Positions 61,377 through 64,000 of a DNA stretch of 64,000 bases are shown here, piece after piece. A model generated the notes under the pieces. That model saw only the letters and a program-made list of their open reading frames with translations. It was not told where the DNA came from and ran no database searches. Source of the stretch: an uncultured Muribaculaceae bacterium (lineage in GTDB: Bacteria; Bacteroidota; Bacteroidia; Bacteroidales; Muribaculaceae). Positions within the stretch are counted from its first letter, which is position 1, and each line of letters opens with the position of its first letter. Position numbers and translations under genes: made by a program. Location: the NCBI GenBank assembly GCA_910588035.1, contig CAJUPY010000001.1, positions 187,188-251,187 of the forward strand, written 5' to 3'.

Positions 61377-62303
61377 TCAACTTTTTCTGTGCAACTTTGG
61401 AAATAATTTCTTCACTCTCGTCAACTTAGAAGATACTCCGTCTCCACCAACCACATAGCAGACTGCAATCATGATCAGAATCAGACCTGTCACATCTCTT
61501 GCCGTCAGCTTTTCTCCAAAGACGAAGATGCCGAACATAACGGCCGTGACAGGTTCGAAAACACCTAAAATAGCAGTTGGCGTAGCACCGATAAGATGGA
61601 TTGATTTCGAAGTCAACAGCAGCGATACGGCTGTCGGGAAAATGCCGAGCATCACAGCGCATGACCACATTTTAGCGTCTGTCGGCAATTGCAGACCTCC
61701 ACCGGCAGCAACCTGCAAGACGAAGATAGTCCACCCTGACAAAAGACAATAAAATGTCAGGACAATTGTCGGCAACTTCTTTAACGCCTTGTTGTTTACC
61801 CCTACTATGTAAATCGCATAAGAAAGACTCGATGCCATGACCCAAAGCGTTCCGGTTGTGCTCAATGTCGCTCCAGATGATGAATGATAAAGAAGATATA
61901 TACCTGCTAAAGCGATTGACAGACAGATTAAAGTGGACATTGACAGACGTTCATGATAAACTACAGACATGATCAACGCTACCATAAGCGGGTAGACAAA
62001 CAGTAGACTCGATGCGATGCCGGCATCCATGTGGTTATAGCTTTCAAATAAAGCCAACGATGAAAATCCCATGAGAAGTCCAAGCAACAACAATATCATG
62101 AATTGATGACGTGACACTCTGAAACTGCGACCCCGATATTTGAGAATCAAGGCGAGTACCGGCACGGCAATCGAATATCTCAACAACAGCACTGAAGCTG
62201 TTGACATTCCGTCGCCATAAAGCGGAAGAGCAAACAACGGATTCATTCCATAGAAAGCCGCTGCCGATATTCCTAAAAAATAACCCTTAAATTTTGAACC
62301 CAT
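61377..62303 (-). CDS. EamA/DMT-family transporter
   Basis: This 308-residue inner-membrane protein has ten hydrophobic helices arranged as two EamA repeats (about 8-140 and 150-290), the drug/metabolite transporter layout. The GMNPLFALPLYGDGMSTASVL start and PVTAVMFGIFVFGEKLTARDVTG end are typical. Its substrate may be an amino acid, nucleoside or other metabolite. It stands alone, divergent from the TPR-protein gene. Confidence 0.88.
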   Translation of the reverse strand: MGSKFKGYFLGISAAAFYGMNPLFALPLYGDGMSTASVLLLRYSIAVPVLALILKYRGRSFRVSRHQFMILLLLGLLMGFSSLALFESYNHMDAGIASSLLFVYPLMVALIMSVVYHERLSMSTLICLSIALAGIYLLYHSSSGATLSTTGTLWVMASSLSYAIYIVGVNNKALKKLPTIVLTFYCLLSGWTIFVLQVAAGGGLQLPTDAKMWSCAVMLGIFPTAVSLLLTSKSIHLIGATPTAILGVFEPVTAVMFGIFVFGEKLTARDVTGLILIMIAVCYVVGGDGVSSKLTRVKKLFPKLHRKS

Positions 62304-62329
62304 AACAAGTTTTCATTTGCTAAAAAACA

Positions 62330-62339
62330 TGCAAAGGTA
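62330..62339 (-). promoter_or_regulatory. -7 element of the EamA transporter gene
   Basis: On the minus strand TACCTTTGCA, a full consensus match, lies 26 bp before the ATG at 62303. Confidence 0.6.
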
Positions 62340-62350
62340 ATGATTTTGAA

Positions 62351-62379
62351 ATCAAAAATGAATGATTAACATTTTTGAT
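62351..62379. repeat. 10-bp inverted repeat between divergent promoters
   Basis: ATCAAAAATG (62351-62360) and CATTTTTGAT (62370-62379) are perfect inverted copies with a 9-nt spacer, lying between the EamA and TPR-gene -7 elements. It may be an operator; a fortuitous AT-rich dyad is also possible. Confidence 0.5.
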
Positions 62380-62402
62380 TTTTTTATTATGAGAGAATGT
62401 TG

Positions 62403-62410
62403 TAATTTTG
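62403..62410 (+). promoter_or_regulatory. -7 element of the TPR-protein gene
   Basis: TAATTTTG ends 15 bp before the ATG at 62426; a TTTT at 62379-62382 is the best -33 candidate. Confidence 0.45.
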
Positions 62411-62425
62411 AAATTTATAAAAACA

Positions 62426-63853
62426 ATGGCAATGAAACTACTACCAACACATAGAATTCTGACTGCTTTTGCTGCTTTGGTTCTAACCACATCTCTCGCC
62501 ATAGCAGCAGAAGATTCATTGACCGAAGCTGCACTGATGCTACGTTCAGGCGAAATATCAGATGCGATCTCAATGCTTGAACGGCTTGAAGCCAAATCGC
62601 CCAAAAATGGTGAGATCAACATGTTGCTCGGAGACTGTCATGCCGCTGAAGGCAATACCAAGCTGGCTATCGAGAACTATCGTAAGGCACAGAAAAAAGG
62701 GGAAAACGACGCATGGCTGTCTCTTGCGTCACTTGCCACTCTCGAATATCGCATAAATGATGCCGAAGAAGATATCGAGTTATATCGCAAAGGCCTAAAA
62801 AAAGGCCGCAAGACACTACCCGACGAGTCTGAAACCGTCGAAGCACAATTGACCAAGACCAAAAACATGCTCGACCGAGTGGAGAAAATTGTCATTATTG
62901 ACAGTCTTAATGTCGATGCTGAAGATTTTTTCACCCATTATCGGCTGTCGCCCGAAAGCGGCACATTGACATCTCCGGACGATCTGCCCGAAAATTGCCA
63001 GGCCGCATATCCTACGGTCGTCTACACTACTGAATCAGGAATGCAACGAATCTATGCATCGCCCGACTCCGCCCAGATTTTCAATCTTGTCGGATCGAAT
63101 GAACTTTATGGAGGCGAATGGGATCAGCCATACCTGTTAGGAAAACATCTTAACGAGGGCGGAGATGCAAATTACCCATTCCTGATGCCCGACGGAATAA
63201 CGCTCTACTATGCCAACAACGGTGAGAATTCCCTTGGAGGTTATGATATTTTCATTTCGAGAAAATCTGGATTGGAGTATCTCCAGCCTCAGAACATAGG
63301 CATGCCCTACAACTCGCCATACAACGATTACATGCTTGCTATAGACGAGACCACAGGAGTCGGCTGGTGGGCGACGGACAGAAACAAGATACCCGGAATG
63401 GTAACCATCTATGTATTCATTCCGTCTGAGCTACGGACAAACTATGATGTCGATGACCCGAATCTCGCATCAAGAGCTAAGGTATCAAGTATTAAAGATA
63501 CCTGGGAGTCAGGAAAAGATTACTCTGACGTCATTGATAGAATCAAATCAATAAGACACGTCGTGAATAAATCTGCCAATGAAAGTTTTTCGATCAATAT
63601 TCCTTCGCGAGGTGTTCTGACATCGGTTGAGCAATTCAGAAACAATGATGCGCGACTTGAAATGGCCGAACTGCTGGAAGAGCAGAGGAATCTCGACGCG
63701 ATTTCAGCCAAACTGACAGATCTGCGCTTAAGATACCACAACGGTGACACATCGGTCGATCAAGAGATCTTATCGCTGGAGAGACAGAAAATTGTCTTGA
63801 AAGCTAAGATCAAAGAGACTAAAAACCGAGTGGTTAGACTGGAAACGAGATAA
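62426..63853 (+). CDS. exported TPR / PD40-like protein of unknown function
   Basis: This 475-residue protein begins with a signal peptide (ending near SLAIAA). Residues about 25-145 hold TPR-like helices (ALMLRSGEISDAISMLERL, MLLGDCHAAEGNTKLAIENY). The middle (about 180-330) has PD40/WD40-like strand-turn repeats (YPFLMPDGITLYYANNG, LGGYDIFISRK). The end (about 410-475) is a coiled coil. The TPR-PD40 pair matches PorE-type proteins of the Bacteroidota, but no C-terminal OmpA domain follows. ATG at 62426 or 62432 is the start; the TTG at 62408 overlaps the -7 element. cstA follows after 19 bp. Confidence 0.8.
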   Translation: MAMKLLPTHRILTAFAALVLTTSLAIAAEDSLTEAALMLRSGEISDAISMLERLEAKSPKNGEINMLLGDCHAAEGNTKLAIENYRKAQKKGENDAWLSLASLATLEYRINDAEEDIELYRKGLKKGRKTLPDESETVEAQLTKTKNMLDRVEKIVIIDSLNVDAEDFFTHYRLSPESGTLTSPDDLPENCQAAYPTVVYTTESGMQRIYASPDSAQIFNLVGSNELYGGEWDQPYLLGKHLNEGGDANYPFLMPDGITLYYANNGENSLGGYDIFISRKSGLEYLQPQNIGMPYNSPYNDYMLAIDETTGVGWWATDRNKIPGMVTIYVFIPSELRTNYDVDDPNLASRAKVSSIKDTWESGKDYSDVIDRIKSIRHVVNKSANESFSINIPSRGVLTSVEQFRNNDARLEMAELLEEQRNLDAISAKLTDLRLRYHNGDTSVDQEILSLERQKIVLKAKIKETKNRVVRLETR

Positions 63854-63872
63854 TCATACAACCATAATCCCG

Positions 63873-64000
63873 ATGACACTTTTTCTCATTTCACTCGCCT
63901 TGTTGATAGGCGGTTACTTTGTCTACGGACTCATCGTCGAACGAATCTTCGGCATAGAACCGTCGCGCCCCACCCCAGCCTACGCGTTGCGTGACGGAGT
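63873..64000 (+). CDS. cstA: carbon starvation CstA-family protein, N-terminal fragment
   Basis: The last 128 bases encode 42 residues opening MTLFLISLALLIGGYFVYG, then a stretch like VERIFGIEPSRPTPAYALRDG, which matches the start of Bacteroidota CstA proteins. CstA family members are inner-membrane transporters of peptides or pyruvate. Only the N-terminus is visible because the window ends. It lies 19 bp after the TPR-protein gene and may be co-transcribed. Confidence 0.75.
   Translation, partial: MTLFLISLALLIGGYFVYGLIVERIFGIEPSRPTPAYALRDG

Noticed and set aside
1..64000. CRISPR array, prophage, integron or insertion sequence
   Set aside because: I found no regular spaced repeats, transposase or integrase gene, or phage module. 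Composition and gene order look chromosomal throughout.

Overview
The window is a stretch of chromosome from a member of the Bacteroidota, most probably order Bacteroidales. The protein families fit that order: the long NagB/PIG-L protein, a Rho with a large disordered insertion, GT3-type glycogen synthase beside an alpha-glucan phosphorylase, a GH3/beta-lactamase fusion, and an rpsP with a long Ala/Glu-rich tail. The promoters agree: many genes are preceded by the Bacteroidota -7 element TAnnTTTG, often with TTTG/TTG 18-21 bp upstream. Moderate GC and the gene complement make a gut lineage such as Muribaculaceae likely, but that is inference. I see no phage, insertion sequence, CRISPR array or rRNA. 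The content is mainly housekeeping with some regulatory and envelope loci.

Layout. Positions 31-4986 (+) hold a tight operon: trmB, an Mrp ATPase, aroQ, an O-methyltransferase, a HAD phosphatase, ribF and bcp. Next come aroE, a YeiH-type transporter and comEC (+), facing a pepC-like peptidase and a GT4 glycosyltransferase (-). A NagB-like/PIG-L protein (+) is followed by rpsP (-) and by a probable structured non-coding RNA of about 270 nt (-) with its own promoter and terminator. Positions 15039-20621 (+) encode a MacAB/TolC-type exporter (ATPase, two permeases, adaptor, outer-membrane factor). Then come ftsK, lolA and trxB (+), a 590-bp non-coding foldback repeat, and recG and ispD (-).

Positions 28539-33581 (+) hold a membrane phosphotransferase/sulfatase, then an unusual trio: a 58-residue two-helix membrane protein, a membrane-anchored winged-helix regulator and an outer-membrane beta-barrel protein whose promoter carries helically phased GTCAG repeats. 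A YtrA-type GntR/ABC operon (33823-36719, -) follows, with a palindromic operator at its start. After it come a 5'-nucleotidase, a GH3/beta-lactamase fusion and an esterase in one translationally coupled operon (+), then pyrF and prfA (-), typA (+), glycogen synthase and glycogen phosphorylase (+), an OmpA-family porin (-), priA (+), a lipid kinase and a CBS-domain membrane protein (-), tRNA-Ser(GGA) (-), rho (+) with a hairpin in its leader, a perR-rubrerythrin peroxide-stress operon (-), an EamA transporter (-), a TPR/PD40-type exported protein (+) and the first codons of a cstA-like gene (+).

Points that most deserve a second look are the unassigned ncRNA at 14626-14898, the regulator trio at 30422-33581 with its phased repeats, the foldback repeat at 25095-25682, the altered active site of the NagB domain at 11723, the cysteine-free Mrp, and two genes (priA, ispD) whose -7 element lies so close to the start codon that the transcripts should be leaderless. 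No database search was possible; names rest on motifs and family memory.
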